Virus record (IMG/VR): IMGVR_UViG_3300045741_000135
Location: 1 to 31,028 of that record
Strand: one strand, 5' to 3'
DNA: 31,028 nucleotides
Origin: a virus
The stretch's first letter is position 1. Each line of letters opens with the position of its first letter. The translations under genes were made by a program, and so were the position numbers. Below the pieces are notes generated by a model. It was not told the origin of the DNA. It was given only the letters and a program-made list of their open reading frames with translations, and ran no database searches. This document shows positions 1-7,428 of this stretch, piece by piece.

Positions 1-16
1 ACAAGGCAAGCCTTGT
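1..16. repeat. Short perfect hairpin at the window edge
   Basis: Seven-base arms (ACAAGGC and GCCTTGT) flank a two-base AA spacer. With the two larger hairpins at 88-143 it makes three stem-loops in 150 bases that contain no credible gene. It may be part of a terminator cluster, but the left context is outside the window and there is no clear T-tract. Confidence 0.35.
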
Positions 17-87
17 ACTTTCCGCCCCTGCTTTTCCAGGTGCGTATGACTGTGTTAGTCGCTTCTATCATGTGTCAGCCCTCAAAG

Positions 88-111
88 CTGCAGCGCTTCA
101 TTGCGCTGCAG
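88..111 (-). terminator. Hairpin downstream of leftward operon, CTGCAG-capped
   Basis: A perfect inverted repeat has nine-base arms, CTGCAGCGC and GCGCTGCAG, around the loop TTCATT. It lies 39 bases past the stop of the leftward gene ending at 150 and is the second of two tandem stem-loops met by leftward transcription. The leftward-strand sequence just after the stem begins CTTT, only a weak T-tract, so termination may be partial or Rho-assisted. Each arm carries a full CTGCAG palindrome, the word that is over-represented across the window. Confidence 0.5.
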
Positions 112-120
112 GTCGAAAGG

Positions 121-143
121 CTGCAGGGGTTCTCCCCCTGCAG
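121..143 (-). terminator. First of two tandem hairpins after the leftward operon
   Basis: Nine-base perfect arms (CTGCAGGGG and CCCCTGCAG) surround a five-base loop TTCTC. The hairpin starts 7 bases past the stop codon of the leftward 94-aa gene, where a terminator is expected. No long T-run follows on the leftward strand. The stem is GC-rich and again capped by CTGCAG, so it could also act as an mRNA 3'-end stabiliser. Confidence 0.5.
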
Positions 144-149
144 GTCTGC

Positions 150-434
150 TTACGCTTTGATAGGGTGGAAGGTCGCAGTGACACAGTCGGCCATGAGATT
201 GCATATCTCGCAGCGTTCGAAGTTGTCGTATTCTTCCTCATCATCAGGGAAGGTCCAATGCCCATCACGTCCGGCTTGTGCGTCTTTCACCCAGCGATCG
301 AACTGTTTGATGGCGCGCGCCTCGGCCTTCTCGCTCTCGAAATGATAGGTAAAGGACGAGTAGTCGCCATAAAGCAGAGTGCACAGATATTCCTTGGCGA
401 TTGTGTGTTCTTCAGGTTCTTCAAAGACTGTCAT
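150..434 (-). CDS. Small acidic protein with a CxxC pair, unknown function
   Basis: This 94-aa product is rich in Glu and Asp and has an aromatic centre. Near its C-terminus three cysteines (C75, C78, C84) form a CEIC-x5-C arrangement that could bind a metal or be redox active. I do not recognise a family. A longer reading frame extends upstream, but the ATG at 434 is preferred: GGAG lies about ten bases before it and the upstream extension is Arg/Pro/Ser-rich frame noise covering the neighbouring gene. It is the last gene of the leftward three-gene operon, six bases past the preceding stop, and is followed by two tandem hairpins. Small proteins like this in a phage operon apart from the virion genes are often early host-takeover or regulatory factors; that is inference. 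Confidence 0.6.
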   Translation of the reverse strand: MTVFEEPEEHTIAKEYLCTLLYGDYSSFTYHFESEKAEARAIKQFDRWVKDAQAGRDGHWTFPDDEEEYDNFERCEICNLMADCVTATFHPIKA

Positions 435-439
435 GTTCG

Positions 440-694
440 TTAGCTCCAGAGTATTTGGCCGTTGGTGGTCATGCCTACGGCGTAGGCGTTCAGGACGGCT
501 TGCGCGTAGTCGCGTCGTACATTGCGGACTTCGATGCTCTGCGTCATCAGGCGGCGCCCGACGCGCACTTGGAGATCGCCGCCTTCGTTGGCGAGATCGT
601 AGAGGCGCTGGGTGGACTGCAGGCGCGTCACAGCTTCCATCAGCGTGACTTCGACCGCCTGCAGGGCGGCAATGCGCTTCTCGTATGTTTCCAT
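440..694 (-). CDS. Small helical protein, unknown function
   Basis: This 84-aa product is mostly helix-forming, with heptad-like Leu/Val/Ala spacing (EKRIAALQAVEVTLMEAV and following) over about residues 4-35, so a short coiled coil is likely. The start at 694 has a strong Shine-Dalgarno sequence (AAGGAAG, about nine bases upstream), which rules out the longer upstream extension of the same frame. It lies between the 93-aa gene (158-base gap) and the 94-aa gene (5-base gap), all leftward. The gap on its 5' side (695-851) shows no credible gene. No enzymatic motif or membrane segment is visible and I cannot name a family. Confidence 0.6.
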   Translation of the reverse strand: METYEKRIAALQAVEVTLMEAVTRLQSTQRLYDLANEGGDLQVRVGRRLMTQSIEVRNVRRDYAQAVLNAYAVGMTTNGQILWS

Positions 695-851
695 GGGTGA
701 TGCTTCCTTGTGGCTTGGCCGCTGAGCGGCCTTGTGGCTTGGGGGCGATGGGACGGGGAGGCTCGGCCGTTTCGCCCGTCTGGGGGCTTCCTCGGCCGCC
801 TGAAAGCCATGCCTCCAAGCGGCGTCGTGAGTTGCATATGCAACAAGTTGC

Positions 852-1133
852 TTAGCACCGCGCCACGGTCGCCCCGTGCCTGGCCTCCCAGCGCGCCAGC
901 CCTGCAGGCGTCTTTGCGCGCGATGGGCGAGGCTTCCGCGCAGGTTTGGACTTCGGCGCCGGAGCACCCTTGCGCGTCTGGGCGTTCGCCAGGGAGAAGC
1001 GTTCGGCGCGATCCGTGATTTCGTTAAGCATCGCCTTTATGCGTGCGTCGTACTCCGCCTTCCGCGCTGCCCGTTGAGCCTGATACTCGGCCTCTTTGCG
1101 CTCGGCATCTTTGCGCCATTCGTCGTGTGTCAC
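852..1133 (-). CDS. Basic two-part small protein, possibly nucleic-acid binding
   Basis: This 93-aa product has a highly charged helical N-terminal half (residues 1-50, alternating Lys/Arg/Glu/Ala) and a basic, Pro/Ala/Lys-rich C-terminal half (residues 55-93, with repeated KP and RP pairs). The composition suggests a coiled-coil oligomeriser with a disordered basic tail that could contact DNA or RNA, but no defined domain is recognisable. Translation most likely starts at GTG 1133, since AGAGGA sits about eight bases upstream. It is the first gene of the leftward operon, transcribed away from the terminase operon across the divergent region 1134-1520. Confidence 0.5.
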   Translation of the reverse strand: MTHDEWRKDAERKEAEYQAQRAARKAEYDARIKAMLNEITDRAERFSLANAQTRKGAPAPKSKPARKPRPSRAKTPAGLARWEARHGATVARC

Positions 1134-1520
1134 TGTCTGCGTCCTCTGTGTTGTTGTCTGCCTGCTTAGTTCGAAGTCAAGTCAACCATGTCAGCCCGTC
1201 ACTGTCAACTACGTCTTTGGTCGAATGAACGGCCAGGCGACAAAGCGTGAACGAACGGGGAACTGACTACCAGAAGCTGCAAGAGGCTTGGTTGTGTAGC
1301 TTAAGGTTGAGTGTATGACATTGACAATCATTCGCAAGAGGCTCGGCGGCGGGGCAACTTGGGATACGCCACCTCCCCCACCCACCCTCGCGAAAAATTG
1401 GGACATGCCCTCTCCGCCGCGCTATAATTTAAAACCAGTCTATCACGAACACGGCTACTTCGCCGCCTCGCCTCTTCGTGGCTTACACACTAGCGGCACA
1501 GACACTAGAGGCCAGACACA
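1134..1520. other. Divergent intergenic region, no convincing gene
   Basis: This 387-base stretch separates the leftward small-gene operon from the rightward virion operon, so promoters for both should lie here. A TATAAT is visible for the rightward direction. For the leftward direction there is a TTGACA at 1208-1203 on the minus strand but no convincing -10 at normal spacing. Short ORFs on both strands (for example 1209-1406 minus, 1315-1545 plus) have low-complexity Pro/Gly tracts and look like noise. No terminase small subunit or tRNA was found. Confidence 0.5.
1400..1428 (+). promoter_or_regulatory. Candidate promoter of the virion operon
   Basis: A perfect TATAAT lies at 1423-1428. Seventeen bases upstream is GGGACA (1400-1405), which matches TTGACA at four of six positions. 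An alternative -35, TTGGGA at 1398-1403, has 19-base spacing. Predicted initiation near 1435 would leave a leader of about 85 bases before the terminase ATG. It is the only consensus -10 in the divergent region and points towards the packed virion genes. A phage-specific polymerase or activator cannot be excluded. Confidence 0.4.
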
Positions 1521-3533
1521 ATGCAGTTGGAAGACCCAAGATTAGTATTAGCCCAGCACTTCGCAAGCTCTAGATTCTTGGCGCATGAGGTAATCTTCGC
1601 GCATAGAAGAACGTGCGACTCGTCGGGGATGCATGCGGATATTATAGGGCACCATTACTCAGATGCAGCACGCCTGCAGTTCATGGCGTTTCGAGGCTCC
1701 GCGAAGTCAACCATAGCGGAAGAGGTCTTGACTCTCGCTCCTATAATTAACTTCTCAAAGAATCCGGTCCATAACTTCCTTATCATAGGCTCCAGCGAAA
1801 CAAGAGCTGCAGAGCGCCTAGAAGCAGTCAAGCATGAGTTCGAGCATAACGAAACACTCCTGCAGACATTCGGCGAGTATAAGGGGGATACCTGGACAAG
1901 CACCAGAATCACTCTGAAGAACGGAGTATGCATTCAGGCGCTCGGACAAGATCAGTCTATGCGTGGAACGAAATACCTATCATACCGGCCAGAATTCATT
2001 CTCTTTGACGATATCGAAGATGAAGAGCACGTAGTCAACCCAGAAGCGAGACTGAAGTTCCTGCGGCGATTCATGGCGAAGATCATGCCTGCCTTCGCCC
2101 AGACGTATAGAGCGCGAATGAACTCAACGCCTCTTGATGCAGAAGCCTTAAGCGTTACGCTCTCACATGCAGACGAGTGGCAGACGAAGAAGTATCCTAT
2201 CAAGTATATCGATCCGGAAACAGGTAAGTGGAGAGCAACTTGGGAAGCCGCCTTCCCACTTAGCCGCATAGATCAGATCGAGAAGGAGTTCACCCAGAAG
2301 GGGCAGATAGCCATATTTCAACGTGAGTATATGGTGCAGGCGACAAGCATGCAGGACGCGGTTTTCAAGGAGGAAAACTTTCACTACGAGATCAAACCGC
2401 GAACATTTCAGGCGACGTATGTGATGTACGATCCGGCGCGTTCGGTGACCAAGGCCAGCGCGCACACGGGGAAGGCCGTGTGGTCCTGGGAGAACAACCG
2501 GCTTATCGTATGGGAGGCCAAGGGCGAGTTCTGGTTGCCCGACGAGATCATAGCCGATGCCCTGCAGACGGCGGAAAAGTATGATCCTGTCGGTGTTTAC
2601 TTCGAGGAAGACGGCCTCAGTGAGTTTCTTCTGCAGCCTCTCCGCACCGCGGCGAGCAAGTGCGCCCATCCATTCCCGTTCTCGCCGGTGAAGGCTCCAC
2701 GGTCCAAACTGGATTTCATCAAAGGCCTGCAGCCGTTCTTTGCCGCCAATGAGGTCGTGTTCGTCGGGAACGCGCCTGAATTCGAAACCCTGACGGCCCA
2801 GCTCAAGAACTTCCCTACGGGACGGATCGACGCGCCCAACGCTCTGGCCTACGCGCCCATGCTCAGACCGGGCATGCCGGTGTTCGAGGGCTTCCCGGAG
2901 AGCGCTATCGTCCCTGGCTCGAGCCCGGCGAAGGCGAGACCGCTGATCCTGGCTCTCAACGCCTCCAAGACCGCGCAGCAGCTCGTGGGGGCCGTCTGTC
3001 AGTACGCGGCGGGCAACTTCACGGTGTTCGCCGACTACGCCATGGAAGGCCCTCCTGGGATTCGCCTGCCCGAGATGCTGCAGTCGGCGAGCTTCGACTT
3101 CGGCCGGCGTCTGCAGGTGATAGCCCCGCCGCTTCACTTCCAGCCTTACGACACGATCGGTCTGCGGGCTGCAGCGGCCAGCATCCCCGTAGAAGTCGAG
3201 CGCGGCGGCGTCCCCCAGCAGGGGCGGGAGATCATGCGCCAGCTTCTGGACAGAACGTCGCCGAACACCGGGCGTCCGCGCCTCACCGTGGGCGAGAACG
3301 CACACTGGACATTAAGGGGCTTTTCCGGGGGCTATCACTATGATATGAATGGACGGCAAGCCGTCTTGCGACCAGAACCAAAAGACAACATTTATGCTGT
3401 CGTCATGCAGGCTCTCGAAAGCGTGGCGGCGCGATCTGGCTTAAGCCTGCAGGATGGGGATGCAAGCCACGAGCGGCACTATGCGGAAGACGATCATGGA
3501 CGCAGATACCTGACCTCAAGACCTATGAGTTGA
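1521..3533 (+). CDS. terL: Terminase large subunit (DNA-packaging ATPase/nuclease)
   Basis: This 670-aa motor protein would pump DNA into the procapsid and cut the concatemer. The ATPase domain shows a Walker A variant RGSAKST (residues 58-64) and a Walker B ILFDDIED (160-167). The RNase H-like nuclease domain follows: an Asp strand MYDPARS (D304), YFEED (360-364), and a C-terminal PTGRIDAPNALAYA (D437) in place of the usual DDxxDALAYA. The product then runs a further 220 residues past the normal nuclease end, which is longer than usual for TerL. Codon use changes sharply near 2375 (AT-rich to GC-rich) and back near 3300. The ATG at 1521 has a GAGG about ten bases upstream. No small terminase subunit is seen beside it. 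The portal starts one base after its stop. Confidence 0.92.
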   Translation: MQLEDPRLVLAQHFASSRFLAHEVIFAHRRTCDSSGMHADIIGHHYSDAARLQFMAFRGSAKSTIAEEVLTLAPIINFSKNPVHNFLIIGSSETRAAERLEAVKHEFEHNETLLQTFGEYKGDTWTSTRITLKNGVCIQALGQDQSMRGTKYLSYRPEFILFDDIEDEEHVVNPEARLKFLRRFMAKIMPAFAQTYRARMNSTPLDAEALSVTLSHADEWQTKKYPIKYIDPETGKWRATWEAAFPLSRIDQIEKEFTQKGQIAIFQREYMVQATSMQDAVFKEENFHYEIKPRTFQATYVMYDPARSVTKASAHTGKAVWSWENNRLIVWEAKGEFWLPDEIIADALQTAEKYDPVGVYFEEDGLSEFLLQPLRTAASKCAHPFPFSPVKAPRSKLDFIKGLQPFFAANEVVFVGNAPEFETLTAQLKNFPTGRIDAPNALAYAPMLRPGMPVFEGFPESAIVPGSSPAKARPLILALNASKTAQQLVGAVCQYAAGNFTVFADYAMEGPPGIRLPEMLQSASFDFGRRLQVIAPPLHFQPYDTIGLRAAAASIPVEVERGGVPQQGREIMRQLLDRTSPNTGRPRLTVGENAHWTLRGFSGGYHYDMNGRQAVLRPEPKDNIYAVVMQALESVAARSGLSLQDGDASHERHYAEDDHGRRYLTSRPMS

Positions 3534-3534
3534 T

Positions 3535-5718
3535 ATGGCCAAGAAAGAAAAAGATCTTCGGACAAAGCCTCAGAAGCATGAGGATACAGCGCCCGTGTCG
3601 GAGCGCGACGAAGAGCTTGTGACTGACGAGGCCCTGCAGGATACGCTGCTTACCATCTATAACGAGGTCAAGACAGGCTTCGAGAACCAGATAGAGAGGG
3701 TGGATAGCAACCTTGACAACTGGGACATATTTAATTGCAAGCTTGGTTCTAACCAGTTCTATAACGGCAAGTCTCAGATATTCGTGCCTATCGTCAAAGA
3801 TGCAATCAAGGCGCGTAAGACGAGATTCGTAAACCAGTTGTTCCCAGCTAATGGGCATTTGGTGGGATGTCTGAGCACCGACAGTTCGCAGCCGCACGGG
3901 ACCAAAGGTCTACTCACACACTATGTGCGCAAGGCGAAACTGCGGTCTCAGATCGTACCAGCTCTCCTATTTGCTGGGGACGTAGAAGGCCAATACTCGA
4001 TATACGTTGACTGGCTTACGACCGAGCGTCATGTTACTTATAAGTCTGACATTGCATCCGATACTGATCTAGAAGCTCTTCTTGAGGATGTTCTAGAGGA
4101 AGAGCAGGAGGACGAGGATGTTGTCATTGAGGAAGTTGTCAGACACTCATACCCACGTGTCGAGATAGTTTCAGACTCAGACTTACTTGTCCTGCCTCAG
4201 ACGTCAAACTCCATAGAAGAAGCGCTCGCCAATGGCGGCAGTGTTACTGTACGCCGCTACTGGTCCAAGGCTAAAATCCTGCAGTTGGTCGAGGATGGCC
4301 AGCTAGAGGAAGAGGCGGGCAAAGCGCTTGCTACGGAGATGAAGAAAATTGACGATGGCGATCAGTACAAGGATATCGAGAAGGAACAGGCGAAAGTCGT
4401 TGGTATTAAGAAAGACCAGCGTGGCACGCACGTCGTTGTTTTTGAGACATGGGCGAAGATCAATATTGATGGCGAGAAGCGTCTGTGCAAGTTGTTCTTT
4501 GGTGGCTCTAGGAGTTTTCTGTCCTGCAAGAGAAATCCGAACTGGTCAGATAAGGTGCCTATACTTTCCGCGCCCGTGGAAAAAGTTAAAGGCTCCTTCA
4601 AGGGCAAGAGTCAAGTTGACTCGGTAGCAGCCCTGCAGTACTATGCCAACGATGTGATCAACGAAGGTGCGGACTCAAGCCAGTTCGCTCTTATGCCTAT
4701 TGTCATGACTGATCCGACGCAGAACCCGCGAACAGGGTCTATGATTCTCAACATGGCGGCTATCTGGGAATGTAGCCCGAAGGATACGCAGTTCGTCAAC
4801 TTCCCTCCACTGTGGAAGGACGCTCTAGAGATCGTGGCTAATGTCAAGGGGCAAATACAGCAGAGCCTTGGCGTCAACCCTGCGATGATCACACAAAGCC
4901 CTGGCGCGCATAAGTCCAAGCCATCGCAGGCGCAGGTTAGCCAAGAGCAGCAGATTGATATCCTGACGACTGCGGACGCAGTGACGGTCCTTGAAGAGGA
5001 TATCTTAACGCCTCTCCTGCAGCGCATGGTGGAGCTTGATCACCAGCACAGAGACGACGACGTTATCATTCCACAGTTCGGAATTATGGGCGTAAGAGCG
5101 TCCATGGAGAGAATACCGCCTGTCCGCTTCGACAGACAGTATCACTTCTATTGGAGAGGCACAGAGCAGACACGTCAAGCGCAGATGATGCAGATACAGA
5201 TCAGCGCGCTTAACGTCGTCAAAGGCATACCTCCTGAGCAGTATAAGGGCTATGAGATCGATCTAGCGCCAGCTATAACGATGCTCATGGAGAATACATT
5301 CGGGCCGTATCTTGCCCCATTGATTTTTAAGTCGCAGAGAGAGAACTTGACAATCCAGGCCGAGAAGGAGAATCAGCTCCTTGAAGAAGGCCTGGAAATG
5401 CCTGTGCATCCCATGGACGATCACGCCGAGCATATGCAGAGCCACATGGGGGCTGCGCAGCGCAACGGCGATCCGCACGGGACGCTTCGCGCCCATCTGG
5501 CCAAGCACCAGATGATGCAGCAGGCGCAAATGATGCAACAGCAAATGCAACAGATGCAGATGGGCGGCGGCGCGCCCGGCCAGCCTCCAGGAGCGCCCCC
5601 CGGCGGCGCGGGAGGCCCAAGACCGGGCGCGCAGCCCATGCCACCCCGTGGAGGCCAGATGCCTCCCGGCGCCATCCACAATGACCGGCTTCAAGACCCA
5701 GGGAGAATGCCGCAATGA
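3535..5718 (+). CDS. Portal protein (head-tail connecting)
   Basis: This 727-aa product has the length and position, directly after terL, of podovirus-type portals. It would form the dodecameric ring at one capsid vertex through which DNA enters and leaves. Family-like features are an acidic/basic helical N-terminus, the segment NGKSQIFVPIVKDAIKARKT near residues 80-100 (a typical clamp/wing entry), an acidic linker at about 180-205, and a long Gln/Met-rich then Pro/Gly-rich C-terminal tail (about 640-727) likely to be flexible. The acidic stretch may be a surface loop. Codon use turns GC-rich from about 5,400. Its stop overlaps the ATG of the next gene by four bases (ATGA), indicating coupled translation. 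Confidence 0.85.
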   Translation: MAKKEKDLRTKPQKHEDTAPVSERDEELVTDEALQDTLLTIYNEVKTGFENQIERVDSNLDNWDIFNCKLGSNQFYNGKSQIFVPIVKDAIKARKTRFVNQLFPANGHLVGCLSTDSSQPHGTKGLLTHYVRKAKLRSQIVPALLFAGDVEGQYSIYVDWLTTERHVTYKSDIASDTDLEALLEDVLEEEQEDEDVVIEEVVRHSYPRVEIVSDSDLLVLPQTSNSIEEALANGGSVTVRRYWSKAKILQLVEDGQLEEEAGKALATEMKKIDDGDQYKDIEKEQAKVVGIKKDQRGTHVVVFETWAKINIDGEKRLCKLFFGGSRSFLSCKRNPNWSDKVPILSAPVEKVKGSFKGKSQVDSVAALQYYANDVINEGADSSQFALMPIVMTDPTQNPRTGSMILNMAAIWECSPKDTQFVNFPPLWKDALEIVANVKGQIQQSLGVNPAMITQSPGAHKSKPSQAQVSQEQQIDILTTADAVTVLEEDILTPLLQRMVELDHQHRDDDVIIPQFGIMGVRASMERIPPVRFDRQYHFYWRGTEQTRQAQMMQIQISALNVVKGIPPEQYKGYEIDLAPAITMLMENTFGPYLAPLIFKSQRENLTIQAEKENQLLEEGLEMPVHPMDDHAEHMQSHMGAAQRNGDPHGTLRAHLAKHQMMQQAQMMQQQMQQMQMGGGAPGQPPGAPPGGAGGPRPGAQPMPPRGGQMPPGAIHNDRLQDPGRMPQ

Positions 5719-6401
5719 GGCTTCACAGGCTCTATCCGCCCCTCTTCGTCGCCCTGGCGCTGCTGGGCGGACTCTCCGTCGCGCGAGCGCAGCAGGGACC
5801 GGCCAACATCCTTGGCGGTATCTATTACTCGACGCAGCCTCCGTTCACGCTATCGGACAAACAGCAGGCGGCATTCCAGGTTGATATGAATGGCAACCTG
5901 TTGACAGCGTCAGGCAATCGACCAACATACTCGGCCGGTGTACTCGGCATGACGCTTGCAGCTACGCCAACAGATATCTTCTGCATTCAGGGCTCCGCGA
6001 CCAAGATCGTTAAGGTAAAGCGGATTGATCTTTCTGGGCTGACCTCAACGGCGCTTGCGACCGTTGGCATGCAGGTAATTAAGCGCTCTACCGCCAACAC
6101 AGGTGGCACGGCGACAAATCCAACTGCTGTTCCTCATGACTCTCAGAATCCTGCAGCTACTGCTACGATCCTGGCATACACAGCTAACCCGACTACTGGC
6201 ACCTTAGTTGGTGTGCTCGATCCGTTCTATATAACAGCATCGACCGCAACGACACAGAACAACGAGCGGCAGAAGTTGTATGGCACAGAAGAGATGCAGG
6301 CCATGCGGCTTAGGGGTACTGGCGAGATGCTGTGCCTGAATGGCAATGGCGCTAGCTTCACAGGAACTATCAGCATTGGCGTCGATTGGACGGAGCAATA
6401 A
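5715..6401 (+). CDS. Exported beta-rich protein of the virion block, unknown role
   Basis: This 228-aa product starts with a textbook Sec signal peptide: basic n-region (MRLHR), hydrophobic core LYPPLFVALALLGGLSV and an ARA cleavage site near residue 25. The mature part is Thr/Ala/Gly-rich, probably all-beta, and holds two cysteines (in FCIQG and MLCLNG), compatible with a disulphide in the periplasm. I do not recognise the family. It overlaps the portal stop (ATGA) and is followed three bases on by a fibre-like gene. Two later genes in the operon share this signal-peptide plus Thr/Ala-rich beta architecture. It may be a receptor-modifying or superinfection-exclusion protein, or a structural protein; the sequence does not decide. 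Confidence 0.65.
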   Translation: MRLHRLYPPLFVALALLGGLSVARAQQGPANILGGIYYSTQPPFTLSDKQQAAFQVDMNGNLLTASGNRPTYSAGVLGMTLAATPTDIFCIQGSATKIVKVKRIDLSGLTSTALATVGMQVIKRSTANTGGTATNPTAVPHDSQNPAATATILAYTANPTTGTLVGVLDPFYITASTATTQNNERQKLYGTEEMQAMRLRGTGEMLCLNGNGASFTGTISIGVDWTEQ

Positions 6402-6404
6402 GCA

Positions 6405-7427
6405 ATGGGCAGAATCAGCGTATCACTTGCTGCGTCTAACGCCGATATGAGCGCCGTGCGGCAGGCTATTGAGCAGATTGACCAGAATTTTATCGATCTG
6501 TATACAGACGTAGTTGATCTGCCGCAAGGGCGCTTGACTTTGACGTCCGGCACGCCTGTCATGACGGCGACGGTCTCAGGAGCAACAAACACATACTATA
6601 CGCCATATACAGGACAACTATGCCCTGTATACAATGGTACAAGCTTCGATATGATTGATATCGGACGTGAGCTAGTCAATGTGACCACAGACGTCGTAAC
6701 CAACCCTGCAGCCGTCGTGACAAGCGGAGTGTACGATCTGTTTGTGTGGCTTAACAATGGTGTACCAACGTTGTCGCGTGGACCTGCATGGACAACCGCA
6801 ACAGCACGATCAGCTGGCACAGCACTTACTAGGATTAGAGGTATACTTGTAAATAGTGTAGCTGTAGCTAATGGCCCTGCGCAATATCAAGGCACATATG
6901 TTGGCACTATGGCTGCGCTTGGCGGAGCGCCGACTATAAGTTTCCAGTACGGGACACCTGCTTCTGGTGGTGGACAAGCACTACTAAATCTGTGGAACAT
7001 GTATAATCGCGTGACAGTCCAAACGCGCGTTACCGATACACAAGTACCATACACATATACAACAGCCGTAGTTAGACAAGCCGGCGGTAGCGCGTCTAAT
7101 CTCATTCGTTATATAATCGGTGTAGCAGAAGAACCACCAACCTTCTACTACCAACAGAACGTAACTACAGCGGCAGCCGCAGGCGCTACATGTCAGGTTA
7201 GCATAGGTGACAACGTCTCATCAGCTTTCGAGCTTGGTGGCACATACTTTGCATCGCAAGCAGCATCTGCGGTAACGGGTACACTAGATGTGGCTTATGT
7301 AAAGGGAGGCGCAGAGCCATTTTTAGGACAGCAAACAGCGTATGCAGTAGAACTTGGCGACGGCCTTAACGCTAACACATTCAATGTCGGTTCTGCCGGA
7401 TCACTTGCAGGCATCATAAGGATGTAG
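6405..7427 (+). CDS. Putative fibre/spike or decoration protein
   Basis: This 340-aa product has a short helical N-terminus (MSAVRQAIEQIDQNFIDLY, about residues 15-33) of the kind that trimerises or anchors tail appendages. A long Thr/Val/Gly-rich beta region with many YT, TVT and GTY patterns follows. There is no signal peptide, unlike the gene before it. No enzymatic motif is recognisable. Placement between portal and lysis genes is unusual for a fibre but does occur in mosaic phage genomes. Codons are AT-richer than in the portal tail or capsid genes, hinting at separate origin. Role inferred from composition and context only. Confidence 0.55.
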   Translation: MGRISVSLAASNADMSAVRQAIEQIDQNFIDLYTDVVDLPQGRLTLTSGTPVMTATVSGATNTYYTPYTGQLCPVYNGTSFDMIDIGRELVNVTTDVVTNPAAVVTSGVYDLFVWLNNGVPTLSRGPAWTTATARSAGTALTRIRGILVNSVAVANGPAQYQGTYVGTMAALGGAPTISFQYGTPASGGGQALLNLWNMYNRVTVQTRVTDTQVPYTYTTAVVRQAGGSASNLIRYIIGVAEEPPTFYYQQNVTTAAAAGATCQVSIGDNVSSAFELGGTYFASQAASAVTGTLDVAYVKGGAEPFLGQQTAYAVELGDGLNANTFNVGSAGSLAGIIRM

Positions 7428-7428
7428 C

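Noticed and set aside
150-818. Long 222-codon version of the 94-aa leftward gene
   Set aside because: The upstream part is Arg/Pro/Ser-rich frame noise overlapping the neighbouring 84-aa gene. The internal ATG at 434 has a ribosome site.
1209-1406. 65-codon minus-strand frame in the divergent region
   Set aside because: A GGAG lies near its ATG, but the product has a Gly run and Pro tract and no structure, and it overlaps the likely promoter of the virion operon.
1315-1545. 76-codon plus-strand frame before the terminase gene
   Set aside because: It runs over the TATAAT and into the terminase start in another frame; the Pro-run is low complexity. It is too weak to call a terminase small subunit.
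2163-3305. 380-codon minus-strand open frame opposite the terminase gene
   Set aside because: It covers the GC-rich part of terL, has Arg/Leu/Gly-rich low-quality sequence, and the sense strand shows clear nuclease motifs.
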